Below, in pieces: positions 5,785-13,483 of a DNA stretch of 15,636 nucleotides. The position numbers and the translations under genes were made by a program. The notes under the pieces were generated by a model. It did not search any database. It saw only the letters and a program-made list of their open reading frames with translations, and had not been told where the DNA came from. The DNA lies in the NCBI GenBank assembly GCA_024653875.1, contig JANLHE010000275.1:1-15636 (forward strand), given 5' to 3'. Origin of the DNA: Acidobacteriota bacterium (GTDB lineage: Bacteria; Acidobacteriota; Vicinamibacteria; Vicinamibacterales; SCN-69-37). How positions within the stretch are numbered: position 1 is the stretch's first letter; every line of letters starts with the position of its first letter.

Positions 5785-8616
5785 TCATGAAACCGCCGTC
5801 GTGTTCGCGGCGCGGCCCCCGGCGAGCATGGGCGCCAGGAAGAAACCGGTGGCCGACCCGCGCGCCTTGGCGATGGTCTCCGGGGTGCCGGCCGCGACGA
5901 CACGCCCGCCGCCCACGCCCCCTTCCGGGCCGAGATCGATCACCCAGTCCGCGCACTTGATGACATCAAGGTTGTGCTCAATCACCACGACCGTGTTGCC
6001 CTGATCCACCAGCCGGTGCAGGACATCCAGCAATTTGCGCACGTCCTCGAAGTGCAGACCGGTCGTCGGCTCATCGAGGATGTACAGGGTCCGGCCCGTC
6101 CCGCGCCGCGCGAGTTCGCGCGAGAGCTTGACGCGCTGTGCTTCGCCGCCTGACAACGTGGTGGCCGACTGCCCCAGCGTGATGTAGCCGAGGCCCACCT
6201 CCTGCAGCGTGCGCAGGCGCGTGGCAATCGGCGGAAAGTGCTCGACCAGCTCCAGCGCCTGATCCACGGTCAGGTCCAGCATGTCGGCGATGGACTTGCC
6301 GCGGTACAGAATCTCGAGCGTCTCGCGGTTGTAGCGCCGCCCCTTGCACTCCTCGCACGTCACGTAGACGTTGGGCAGGAAGTGCATCTCGATGGCGATC
6401 ACGCCATCGCCCTGGCAGGTCTCGCAGCGGCCCCCTTTGACGTTGAAAGAGAAGCGGCCCGTCTTGTAGCCGCGCGCCCGCGCGTCGGGCAACATGGCGA
6501 ACAGTTCGCGCACGAACGTGAACAGTCCGGTGTACGTGGCCGGGTTGGATCGGGGCGTGCGCCCGATGGGCGACTGATCGATCTGGATCACCTTGTCGAT
6601 GAGCTCGATGCCGTCGATCCCGTCGTGCGCGCCGGGTTCATCGACCGCGCGATAGATCGAGCGCGCGAGGGAGCGATACAGGATCTCGTTGACCAGCGTC
6701 GACTTGCCTGAGCCGGAGACGCCGGTCACCGCGACGAGCGTCCCCAGGGGGAACGCCACGTCCACATGCTGCAGGTTGTTCGCGCGGGCGCCGCGAACCA
6801 CGACCGTGCCGCCGTTGCCGGTCCGCCGCGCCGGCGGCGTGTCGATCGCGCGCGCGCCGGTGAGGTACTGGCCGGTGAGCGACGCGCCCGGGGCGGCCAG
6901 CAGCTGCTGCGGCCGGCCCTGGAAGATCACGTGGCCGCCGTGTTCCCCCGCGCCGGGTCCCAGGTCCACCAGATAGTCCGCGGTTCGAATCGTCTCCTCG
7001 TCGTGCTCGACGACCAGCACCGTGTTGCCGAGGTTCTTGAGCCGGTTGAGCGTGGCCAGCAACCGGCGATTGTCACGCTGGTGCAGCCCGATCGAGGGTT
7101 CGTCCAGCACGTACAGCACGCCGGTCAGTTGCGATCCGATCTGCGTGGCCAGGCGGATGCGCTGACCCTCGCCGCCCGACAACGTCGCCGCGCTGCGCGC
7201 GAGCGTGAGGTACCCCACGCCGACATCGGCGAGAAACCGCAGCCGCTCCCGAATCTCCTTGAGCACGCGCCCGGCGATCAGGAACTCGCGCTCGGTCAGC
7301 TCGAGGCCCTCCACCATGGGCAGCGCCTCGGCGATCGGCACGCCGACGTAGTCCGCCAGCCGGCGGCCCTTCACGCGCACCGCGCGGCTCTCGGGACGCA
7401 GCCGTTCCCCGCGACAGGCCAGGCACGGCCGCAGCGCGCGAAACGGCTCCAGGGCTTCCTGATCCGTCCACGAGCCGGCATCGAACCGCCGCCGCAGGTT
7501 GGGAATCACGCCTTCAAAGTCCATCCCGAACGGATCCTTCGCGCTCTTGCTCCGTTTCCCGGGCGCGCCCATCAGCACGATGTCGCGCAGTTTCTTCGGC
7601 AGCTTCCCGAACGCCATCGCCGGGTCGATGCCGAACGCGCGCTGGAGCCCCTCCAGCATCTCGGTGCGCAACCGGCTATCCCCTTTGGCCCACGGCACCA
7701 CGGCGCCGTCCTGCAGCGACAGCCGCTCGTCGGGCACCACGCGCACGGGGTCGAAGTCATACACGGCGCCCAGGCCCTGGCACCCGGGACACGCGCCATG
7801 GGGCGAGTTGAACGAAAACGCCCGCGGCGTCATCTCCGGAATGCTGATGTCGCAGTTCGGGCAGGCCATCCGGCGCGAGAACAACCGGTCGCCGCCGTCC
7901 AGCGTGTTGATGATCACGATGTCGTCGGCCAGCGTGAGCGCCAGGTCCAGCGACTCACTCAACCGCCGCTCGATGCCGTCCTTGATGATCACGCGATCGA
8001 CCAGCACCTCGATGGTGTGGTTCTTCCGCTTGTCGAGGACGATGTCCTCGTCGAGCGAGATGAACGCGCCATCGATGCGCGCCCGGGCGAACCCGCGCGC
8101 GCGCAGCGCCGCCAGGTCCTTCTTGAACTCTCCCTTGCGCCCGCGCACCACAGGCGCCAGCACGTTGATGCGCTCGTCGGGCGGATACAACAGCACGACG
8201 TCAACGATGCGTTCGAGCGACTGCGACGCGATTTCGTGGTCGCAGACCGGGCAGTGCGGCACGCCGATGTTCGCGAAGAACAGCCGGAGGTAGTCGTAGA
8301 TCTCGGTGACGGTGCCGACCGTGGATCGGGGATTGGAGGCGGTGGTTTTCTGTTCGATGGAAATCGCCGGGGACAGGCCGTCGATCAGGTCCACGTCCGG
8401 CTTTTCCATCTGCTCGAGGAACTGCCGGGCGTATGCCGACAACGACTCCACGTAGCGCCGCTGCCCTTCCGCGTAGATCGTGTCAAACGCCAGTGACGAC
8501 TTGCCCGATCCCGACAACCCGGTGATGACCACCAACTGGTCGCGCGGCAGGTCCACGTCCACGTTCTTGAGGTTGTGCACCCGCGCCCCGCGGACGGCAA
8601 TCCAGTCGTGCGCCAT
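5785..8616 (-). CDS. uvrA: Excinuclease ABC subunit A
   Basis: UvrA is the damage-recognition ATPase of nucleotide excision repair; a dimer loads UvrB at lesions. At 943 residues the length is normal for the family. It has two ABC modules. Walker A GLSGSGKS is at 33-40 and GVSGSGKS near 632. Signature LSGGEGQRIRLA is near 476 with LYVLDEPSIGLHQRD behind it, and LSGGEAQRVKLSRE is near 819 with LYILDEPTTGLH. The zinc modules are present: CPNC with CPGC around 250-280, and CETC with CEEC around 730-757. The UvrB-binding region with IEQKTTASNPRSTVGT (about 90-105) is intact. The start ATG 8614-8616 has AGGAG four bases upstream (8621-8625). It lies 44 bp behind the CoA racemase and is followed by lpxC. 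I see no recognisable LexA box in front of it. Confidence 0.98.
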   Translation of the reverse strand: MAHDWIAVRGARVHNLKNVDVDLPRDQLVVITGLSGSGKSSLAFDTIYAEGQRRYVESLSAYARQFLEQMEKPDVDLIDGLSPAISIEQKTTASNPRSTVGTVTEIYDYLRLFFANIGVPHCPVCDHEIASQSLERIVDVVLLYPPDERINVLAPVVRGRKGEFKKDLAALRARGFARARIDGAFISLDEDIVLDKRKNHTIEVLVDRVIIKDGIERRLSESLDLALTLADDIVIINTLDGGDRLFSRRMACPNCDISIPEMTPRAFSFNSPHGACPGCQGLGAVYDFDPVRVVPDERLSLQDGAVVPWAKGDSRLRTEMLEGLQRAFGIDPAMAFGKLPKKLRDIVLMGAPGKRSKSAKDPFGMDFEGVIPNLRRRFDAGSWTDQEALEPFRALRPCLACRGERLRPESRAVRVKGRRLADYVGVPIAEALPMVEGLELTEREFLIAGRVLKEIRERLRFLADVGVGYLTLARSAATLSGGEGQRIRLATQIGSQLTGVLYVLDEPSIGLHQRDNRRLLATLNRLKNLGNTVLVVEHDEETIRTADYLVDLGPGAGEHGGHVIFQGRPQQLLAAPGASLTGQYLTGARAIDTPPARRTGNGGTVVVRGARANNLQHVDVAFPLGTLVAVTGVSGSGKSTLVNEILYRSLARSIYRAVDEPGAHDGIDGIELIDKVIQIDQSPIGRTPRSNPATYTGLFTFVRELFAMLPDARARGYKTGRFSFNVKGGRCETCQGDGVIAIEMHFLPNVYVTCEECKGRRYNRETLEILYRGKSIADMLDLTVDQALELVEHFPPIATRLRTLQEVGLGYITLGQSATTLSGGEAQRVKLSRELARRGTGRTLYILDEPTTGLHFEDVRKLLDVLHRLVDQGNTVVVIEHNLDVIKCADWVIDLGPEGGVGGGRVVAAGTPETIAKARGSATGFFLAPMLAGGRAANTTAVS

Positions 8617-8628
8617 GTCGCTCCTGCC

Positions 8629-8649
8629 GGGGTCCGCACCGCGAACCCC
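8629..8649 (-). promoter_or_regulatory. Strong hairpin in front of uvrA
   Basis: GGGGTCCGC (8629-8637) and GCGAACCCC (8641-8649) can pair over 9 bp around the 3-base loop ACC (one G-U on the minus-strand RNA). The stem ends four bases before the uvrA AGGAG. It could end the racemase transcript, although no U-run follows, or it could influence uvrA translation. Confidence 0.4.
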
Positions 8650-8660
8650 AAACGACTATT

Positions 8661-9761
8661 TTAGTCCAGTGTGGCCAGGATCGCGGCAGTGTCCTGGCCC
8701 ACGGACGGCGCCTCGCGCAGGGGCACCGGCGGCATGCCGAAGGGCGACCGGACCGCCCGCAGGCCCGGCGCCCGCACCACCGTCCCCCGCGCGACAATCT
8801 GGGGGTCCTCAAAGGCTTCGGCGGGGCTGTTGACCGGCGACAGACACACGTCGCGGCCCTCGAAAAACGCCAACCACTCGGCCTGTGTCCGCGTGCGAAA
8901 CACCTCGCGGACCTCGCGCAGCAGCGCCGCCTGGTCGCCGGGCGCCGTCAAGTGCCGCGCCGTGAGGTCGGGTCGCCCGATCGCCTCGCAGAACGTCGTC
9001 CAGAACTTCGACTCCAGCGCGCCCAGCGCGACCTGCCGCCCGTCACGGGTCTCGTACACGTTGTAGCAGGCGTGTTCCCCGAACGTGTGCAGCGCGCCGA
9101 TGGCGGTCGCGCCGCCGTCGACGAGGTCCCGCGCGCCCGGCAACATGACCCAATACAGCGCAGCGTCCTGCATCGAGATGTCCAGCGCGGCGCCCTCGCC
9201 GGTGCGGGCCCGCCCCACCAGCGCCGCGAGGATCGCGATCACCGCGCTCATGGCCCCGCCGCCGACATCGGCCATGAACATTCGCGGGAGGTGCGACGGA
9301 TGGGGCCGATCCGCGGCCAGCACGCCCGACACCGCCACGTAGTTCAGGTCATGCCCGGGCCGCTCGGCGTAGGGCCCGGTCTGGCCGTAGCCGGTAATGG
9401 CCGCATGCACGAGCCTGGGATGTCGCGCGCGCAACTGCTCGCCGGACACGCCAAGCCGGCGCGCCGCGGCGGGCCGGAAACTCTCGACGACGACGTCTGC
9501 CCGCGCCACCAAGGCGTCAAACGACGCCCGCGATGCCGGATCCCGCAGGTCCAGCGCCACGCTGCGTTTGCCGCGATTCAACAGCAGGTCGTACACGCTG
9601 CGGCCGTCGACAAACGGCGGCAACTGCCGCGTCGGGTCGCCGCCGCGCGGGTCCTCGACTTTGATGACGTCCGCGCCGAGCTCGGCGAGCATCAGCGTGG
9701 CGAATCCGCCCGGCAGCAGGCGGGTCAGATCCAGTACACGCACGCCGTCAAGAAACGCCAT
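8661..9761 (-). CDS. CaiB/BaiF (family III) CoA enzyme, alpha-methylacyl-CoA racemase-like
   Basis: A 366-residue protein starting MAFLDGVRVLDLTRLLPGGF, the standard N-terminus of this family, so the upstream extension to 9932 is rejected. It contains GADVIKVEDPRGGDP (29-43). GHDLNYVAVSG (136-146) corresponds to the His-Asp-x-x-Tyr site of mycobacterial alpha-methylacyl-CoA racemase. ADVGGGAM (164-171) holds the Asp that is its partner base, and the later YETRDGRQVALGALESKFW is a racemase hallmark. Both catalytic bases are therefore retained, favouring a racemase that interconverts (R)- and (S)-2-methylacyl-CoA over a plain CoA-transferase. The role would be in branched-chain or methyl-branched fatty acid breakdown. 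It is divergent from nhaC with 41 bp between starts; uvrA follows on the same strand. Confidence 0.9.
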   Translation of the reverse strand: MAFLDGVRVLDLTRLLPGGFATLMLAELGADVIKVEDPRGGDPTRQLPPFVDGRSVYDLLLNRGKRSVALDLRDPASRASFDALVARADVVVESFRPAAARRLGVSGEQLRARHPRLVHAAITGYGQTGPYAERPGHDLNYVAVSGVLAADRPHPSHLPRMFMADVGGGAMSAVIAILAALVGRARTGEGAALDISMQDAALYWVMLPGARDLVDGGATAIGALHTFGEHACYNVYETRDGRQVALGALESKFWTTFCEAIGRPDLTARHLTAPGDQAALLREVREVFRTRTQAEWLAFFEGRDVCLSPVNSPAEAFEDPQIVARGTVVRAPGLRAVRSPFGMPPVPLREAPSVGQDTAAILATLD

Positions 9762-9802
9762 GGAAGGCTGGGATGCTATCATCGCGGCCTTCCGGAGATG
9801 AC

Positions 9803-11266
9803 ATGACCACTGCTGGCAAGAAACCGTCCCTCGCCCTCTCGCTTTTTCCTGTCGGCGTGCTGATCGTTTTGCTCGCCGGTTCGGTGGCGCTCTTCGGCGA
9901 CGGCAACTCCGGCGGTCCGAACCAGCTCGCACTGGTGATGGCGGCGGCGGTGGCTGCCGCCGTGGGCATGCGGCTGGGTTATTCCTGGAGGGATCTTGAA
10001 GCCGGTATCGTGCACGGGATCTCGCTGTCGCTCAGCGCCGTGCTCATCCTGCTCATTGTCGGTGCCTTGATAGGCTCGTGGATTCTCGCCGGCATCGTGC
10101 CGACCATGATCTACTACGGCCTGCAGTTGCTGACGCCCGCGGTCTTTTTTCCCAGCGCGTGTATCCTCTGCGGCCTGGTGTCACTGGCCACCGGCAGTTC
10201 GTGGACGACCGCCGGCACGGTCGGCGTGGCGCTCATCGGCATCGCGGTGGCGCAGAATCTCAACGTGGGCATGGCGGCGGGTGCCGTCATATCGGGTGCC
10301 TATTTCGGCGACAAGATGTCACCGCTCTCGGACACGACCAACCTCGCCCCGGCCATGGCGGGAACCGATTTGTTCACCCACATCCGGCACATGGCGTGGA
10401 CCACGACGCCGAGCCTCGTCATTGCGTTGATTCTGTACACGGTCATTGGCATGACGACCACGGCGCCACAGGATACCGCCGCCGTGAATGCCATCCGAAC
10501 CTCGCTCGCGTCGAACTTTTCCATCGGCCTGCACCTGCTGTTGCCGGTCGTGCTCGTGCTCTTCATGGTCGTCCGCAAGGTCCCGGCGACGCCGGCCCTG
10601 ATGATTGGCGCGCTGACAGGATGCGTGTTCGCCGCGATTTTCCAGCCGGCTGCGGTGACGAGACTCGCCGACAGTCCGGAACTGCCGGCCTGGGCGGCGT
10701 TGATCAAAGGCAACTGGCAGGCGCTCGCGTCGGGATTCTCCCTGTCGTCAGGCAACGCGGTGCTGGATGAACTGCTGTCGCGCGGCGGCATGGGCAGCAT
10801 GCTGAACACGGTCTGGCTCATCGTGTCCGCGATGACGTTCGGCGCGATCATGGAAACCACCGGCATGCTGACCCGCATCGCCGAGTCCATCCTCAGCGCG
10901 GTGCGCGGCACCGGCAGCCTGATCGCGGCGACCCTGGCCACGTCCATCGGCATGAACATCGTGGCATCCGATCAGTACATGGCCATCGTGCTGCCTGGCC
11001 GCATGTTCCGCGCGGAGTTCGCGCGGCGCGGCCTGGCGCCGCAGAATCTCTCGCGCTGCCTGGAGGACGCGGGCACGATGACCTCCGCGCTCGTGCCGTG
11101 GAACACCTGCGGCGCCTTCATGGCGCAGACGCTGGGTGTGGCCACTCTCGCGTACGCGCCATATGCGTTTCTGAATCTGCTGAATCCGGTGATCTCGGCG
11201 ATCTACGGGTTCACGGGCTTCACGATCACGAAGACTGCGTCGAAGCCAGACGCTGTCCAGCCCTAG
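9803..11266 (+). CDS. nhaC: NhaC family Na+/H+ antiporter
   Basis: An inner-membrane antiporter of 487 residues with about eleven to twelve hydrophobic segments. The best landmarks are the sequence around residues 165-190 (GAYFGDKMSPLSDTTNLAPA), the NhaC signature with acidic and polar residues inside the membrane, and MNIVASDQYMAIVLPGRMFR around 383-402. The short N-terminal MTTAGKKPSLALSLFPVGVL places the basic end inside. ATG 9803 is chosen because GGAG (9794-9797) lies five bases upstream; the in-frame alternative at 9773 has no such site and overlaps the divergent promoter. The family exchanges Na+ (some members also with organic ions such as malate/lactate) for protons, supporting pH and sodium homeostasis. 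Its TAG overlaps the stop of the convergent propeller gene. No regulator is adjacent. Confidence 0.93.
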   Translation: MTTAGKKPSLALSLFPVGVLIVLLAGSVALFGDGNSGGPNQLALVMAAAVAAAVGMRLGYSWRDLEAGIVHGISLSLSAVLILLIVGALIGSWILAGIVPTMIYYGLQLLTPAVFFPSACILCGLVSLATGSSWTTAGTVGVALIGIAVAQNLNVGMAAGAVISGAYFGDKMSPLSDTTNLAPAMAGTDLFTHIRHMAWTTTPSLVIALILYTVIGMTTTAPQDTAAVNAIRTSLASNFSIGLHLLLPVVLVLFMVVRKVPATPALMIGALTGCVFAAIFQPAAVTRLADSPELPAWAALIKGNWQALASGFSLSSGNAVLDELLSRGGMGSMLNTVWLIVSAMTFGAIMETTGMLTRIAESILSAVRGTGSLIAATLATSIGMNIVASDQYMAIVLPGRMFRAEFARRGLAPQNLSRCLEDAGTMTSALVPWNTCGAFMAQTLGVATLAYAPYAFLNLLNPVISAIYGFTGFTITKTASKPDAVQP

Positions 11267-12267
11267 ATCCGCCACACGGCGTCGGCCGACGCCAGATACA
11301 TCTCGCCCGCGGGACCAAATGTGACGCCCACCAGATGCGGCGCGGCGATCACCAGTTCGGGCACCGGCGCCGCGGCCTGCAAATCCACACGGAACAGCCC
11401 CGACGTACCCGCCAGGGCATCCGCCACGTACAACGCGCCTGACGAGTCACACGCCAGTCCCTGCGGCCGGCCGAACCCGCCGCACGCCACCTGCACCTCC
11501 CGCTCCGGCGTGATGCGATACACCACGTCGTGCGACGCCAATGTGGGCGCCGCCACGTACAGACACCCGTCCGGCGCCAGGCACAGGTGGAAGGCCGCGA
11601 CGCTGGCCGGAATCGAGGCGTACGGCTCCACGTGCCGCGCGGACTCTCCAGACTGTCCGGCGCTGATGCGCAGGATGGTGCCGGAGCGATCGCCCACGAA
11701 GAGCGTCCCATCCGGCGCGCACGCCAGCCCCGTCGCGACACCGAGATCTGCCGCGTACAACTCCGCGCGGTCGTCCGCCGTCAGTCGATAGACCGTTCCC
11801 TCGAACCGGCTCGACACATACACCGTGCCGTCAGGGCCCAGGGCCAGCGAGGTGGGGTTGGCGATTTCCACGCCCAGCGCTTCCCGGGTGCCGTCGGGAC
11901 GCACGCGGTGCATCGGCTCGGGCGCCTTGGTATCGCGCCCTCCGCTGTGCGTGACGTAGAGGGATCCGGCCGCGTCACACAGCGGACTGTCCACCTGATG
12001 CACGCCGGTGGTGACCTCGCGGGCCACGTCCACCATGAGGGATTCGCCGGGCACGCCGATCACGCGCACGGGCTGCGGCCCGCCGGCCGTCTCCTCCGGC
12101 ACCAGCACGGCGATGGCGCGGCTGGACGCAAATGCCACGCGGGCGTCGTGGCCGCCGATGGTGACCTGCGGCGGACCGTCGGGCGGCACCGGCAGGCCCC
12201 CGCCGAGCAGCGTCACCCGCGCGCCGGGCACGGCGCCTCTGGGTCTGATGGAAGACAACACCGGCAC
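11263..12267 (-). CDS. TIG (IPT) - NHL beta-propeller protein
   Basis: 334 residues. An N-terminal IPT/TIG immunoglobulin-like domain (about 3-80: SSIRPRGAVPGARVTLLGGG...PVRVIGVPGES) is followed by a propeller built from NHL/SMP-30-type blades. The repeated strand motifs are DGTVYVSSRFEGTVYRL, DGTLFVGDRSGTILRI, DGCLYVAAP...VVYRI, SGALYVADALAGTSGLFRV and AGEMYLASADAVWRI. No signal peptide is visible, so as written it stays in the cytoplasm. Start GTG 12267-12265 lies three bases behind the HNH gene stop and gives the expected TIG start MPVLSSIRP; no clear ribosome-binding site is present, suggesting translational coupling. Substrate or partner is unknown: such propellers can be binding scaffolds or lactonase/lyase-like enzymes, and I see no metal-binding set that would prove catalysis. 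Confidence 0.75.
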   Translation of the reverse strand: MPVLSSIRPRGAVPGARVTLLGGGLPVPPDGPPQVTIGGHDARVAFASSRAIAVLVPEETAGGPQPVRVIGVPGESLMVDVAREVTTGVHQVDSPLCDAAGSLYVTHSGGRDTKAPEPMHRVRPDGTREALGVEIANPTSLALGPDGTVYVSSRFEGTVYRLTADDRAELYAADLGVATGLACAPDGTLFVGDRSGTILRISAGQSGESARHVEPYASIPASVAAFHLCLAPDGCLYVAAPTLASHDVVYRITPEREVQVACGGFGRPQGLACDSSGALYVADALAGTSGLFRVDLQAAAPVPELVIAAPHLVGVTFGPAGEMYLASADAVWRI

Positions 12268-12270
12268 GAA

Positions 12271-12804
12271 CTATACGTCGTCCAGTTCGACGTTCCAGTA
12301 GACGTAGTCCCGCCAGCTTTCCGGCGCGTTGCGCATGCCGAAGGTGATGCGAATCGCGGGCGCCTTCGCCGGGCGCTTCGGCGTGCGAATCAGGTGCATG
12401 TGGGCCTGCGCGGGCGTGCGTCCGCCTTTGCGGCGGTTGCAGCTGATGCAGCAGGTGACAATGTTCTCCCAGTCCTTGCGGCCGTTCTGCGCCACGGGGA
12501 CGACGTGGTCGAACGTGAGTTCCCCCGTGGGGAACACGTGGCCGCAGTACTGGCATCGGTGATCGTCGCGGGCGTAAATGTTGGCGCGCGAGAACGGCAC
12601 GTAGTCCATCCGCCGGCGCACACGAATCCGGCGCAGCAGCCGGATGACCGACGGCAACTTCATGCTGAACGTCACGGCGCGAATCTCGCGGTCGTACACC
12701 GACACGATCTCGACCTTGCCCTGGCACCAGAGCGTGATCGCTTTTTGCCAGTGCACCACCTTCAACGGCTCGTACGTTGCGTTGAGTAGCAGTGTTTGTT
12801 CCAT
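12271..12804 (-). CDS. HNH endonuclease family protein
   Basis: 177 residues from MEQTLLLNATYEPLKVVHWQ, the usual N-terminus of this widespread chromosomal HNH family. Zinc pairs are Cys84-x2-Cys87 (RCQYCGH) and Cys119-x2-Cys122 (CCISCNRRKGGRTP). The active-site strand is LTFDHVVPVAQNG with Asp99-His100, and Asn114 lies in DWENIVT. All HNH residues are present, so a metal-dependent nuclease is expected. The biological role of the family is not settled; it is not typically a phage or homing enzyme. An in-frame start at 12861 exists but a promoter-like TTGACA lies inside that extension, and GAGG precedes the 12804 ATG, so the short start is preferred. Its stop is three bases from the start of the propeller gene, forming a two-gene unit. 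Confidence 0.9.
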   Translation of the reverse strand: MEQTLLLNATYEPLKVVHWQKAITLWCQGKVEIVSVYDREIRAVTFSMKLPSVIRLLRRIRVRRRMDYVPFSRANIYARDDHRCQYCGHVFPTGELTFDHVVPVAQNGRKDWENIVTCCISCNRRKGGRTPAQAHMHLIRTPKRPAKAPAIRITFGMRNAPESWRDYVYWNVELDDV

Positions 12805-12821
12805 GACCTCGAACAGTGCAC

Positions 12822-12851
12822 ATTGTCGGTCAGCCTGCGGCGGGGTGTCAA
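12822..12851 (-). promoter_or_regulatory. Putative promoter of the HNH-propeller operon
   Basis: On the minus strand TTGACA (12851-12846) and GACAAT (12827-12822) are separated by 18 bp. The -35 matches consensus fully and the -10 in four of six bases. The transcript would begin about 11 bases before the ATG at 12804, giving a very short leader with GAGG. Confidence 0.45.
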
Positions 12852-12865
12852 GCGCTGCCATGGCG

Positions 12866-12879
12866 TAACGTCAACGTTA
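12866..12879. promoter_or_regulatory. Palindrome TAACGT-CA-ACGTTA between divergent genes
   Basis: Two 6-bp arms with a 2-bp spacer, perfect, in the 133-bp gap between the HNH gene and the NlpC/P60 gene. It sits about 15 bp upstream of the HNH -35, a position suited to a regulator acting on one or both genes. No regulator gene is in the window. Confidence 0.4.
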
Positions 12880-12937
12880 TCAGTGAGTTAGACAGACGGC
12901 CTGCAGGGGGCTGCCGGCGCGACCGATATCAGGACGT

Positions 12938-13480
12938 ATGAGGTGGGGTCTGGGAGTGTCACGACTCGGCGGCACGGTGCTCATCGCCGTGAGCGCGGCG
13001 GCGTGCGCGACGCACCCCGCGGCGGCGGTCGTTCCGCGCCCGTCCCCGTTCCCCACGGTCGGACCTCCGGCATCGCTCAGGCCCGCCCTCATGCCCGCGA
13101 TCGCGCGTATCTCACCCGACGCCCTGCTGCGGACGGCGTTGACGCTGCAGGGCGTGCCGTACCGCTGGGGCGGCGACAGCCCGGTGAGCGGGTTCGATTG
13201 CAGCGGGTTCGTGCGGTACGTGCTGGCGCAACATCAGATGCCCGCGCCTCGCACGGCGCTGGAGCAGTTCCGGCTGGGGACGCGCGTGGATCTGGACGAC
13301 GTGCGGGCGGGCGACCTGGTCTTCTTTTCCACGGTGGCGCCCGGCGCCTCGCACGTGGGCCTCGCGATCAGCAGCGACGAATTTGTCCACGCCCCGGCCG
13401 CCTCCGGCGTGGTGCGGACCGAACGGGTGCGGTCCTCCTACTGGCAGCCGCGCTTCGTCGGCGCGCGCCGCATTCTCTGA
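12938..13480 (+). CDS. NlpC/P60 family cell-wall peptidase, exported (possible lipoprotein)
   Basis: 180 residues. An N-terminal export signal (MRWGLGVSRLGGTVLIAVSA, then AAC) may be a lipoprotein signal with Cys23, although the residues before it (AAA) make a poor lipobox. A Pro-rich linker follows to about residue 57. The NlpC/P60 domain carries PYRWGGDSPVSGFDCSGFVR with catalytic Cys88, then GDLVFF, ASHVGLAI with His139, and the third residue His151 in FVHAP. This is the full Cys-His-His triad of papain-like hydrolases that cut D-Glu-meso-diaminopimelate links in peptidoglycan peptides. There is no SH3 or LysM domain, so the linker alone positions the enzyme. The start has AGGA at 12931-12934, rather close. 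It is convergent with mtgA, with 3 bp between stops. Confidence 0.92.
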   Translation: MRWGLGVSRLGGTVLIAVSAAACATHPAAAVVPRPSPFPTVGPPASLRPALMPAIARISPDALLRTALTLQGVPYRWGGDSPVSGFDCSGFVRYVLAQHQMPAPRTALEQFRLGTRVDLDDVRAGDLVFFSTVAPGASHVGLAISSDEFVHAPAASGVVRTERVRSSYWQPRFVGARRIL

Positions 13481-13483
13481 CCG

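Noticed and set aside
6766..8496. Long plus-strand open frame of 576 codons opposite uvrA
   Set aside because: It is the complement shadow of uvrA in GC-rich DNA: composition dominated by Arg, His, Gln, Ala and Asp, and no domain resemblance. uvrA itself has every family motif.
9762..9932. N-terminal extension of the CoA racemase to 9932
   Set aside because: The extra residues are Arg/Ser-rich, unlike any family member, and would overlap the divergent nhaC start; MAFLDGVRVLDLTR is the normal N-terminus.
11530..12789. Plus-strand open frame of 419 codons opposite the propeller and HNH genes
   Set aside because: Shadow frame running across two well-supported minus-strand genes, with low-complexity Arg/His/Ala-rich text.
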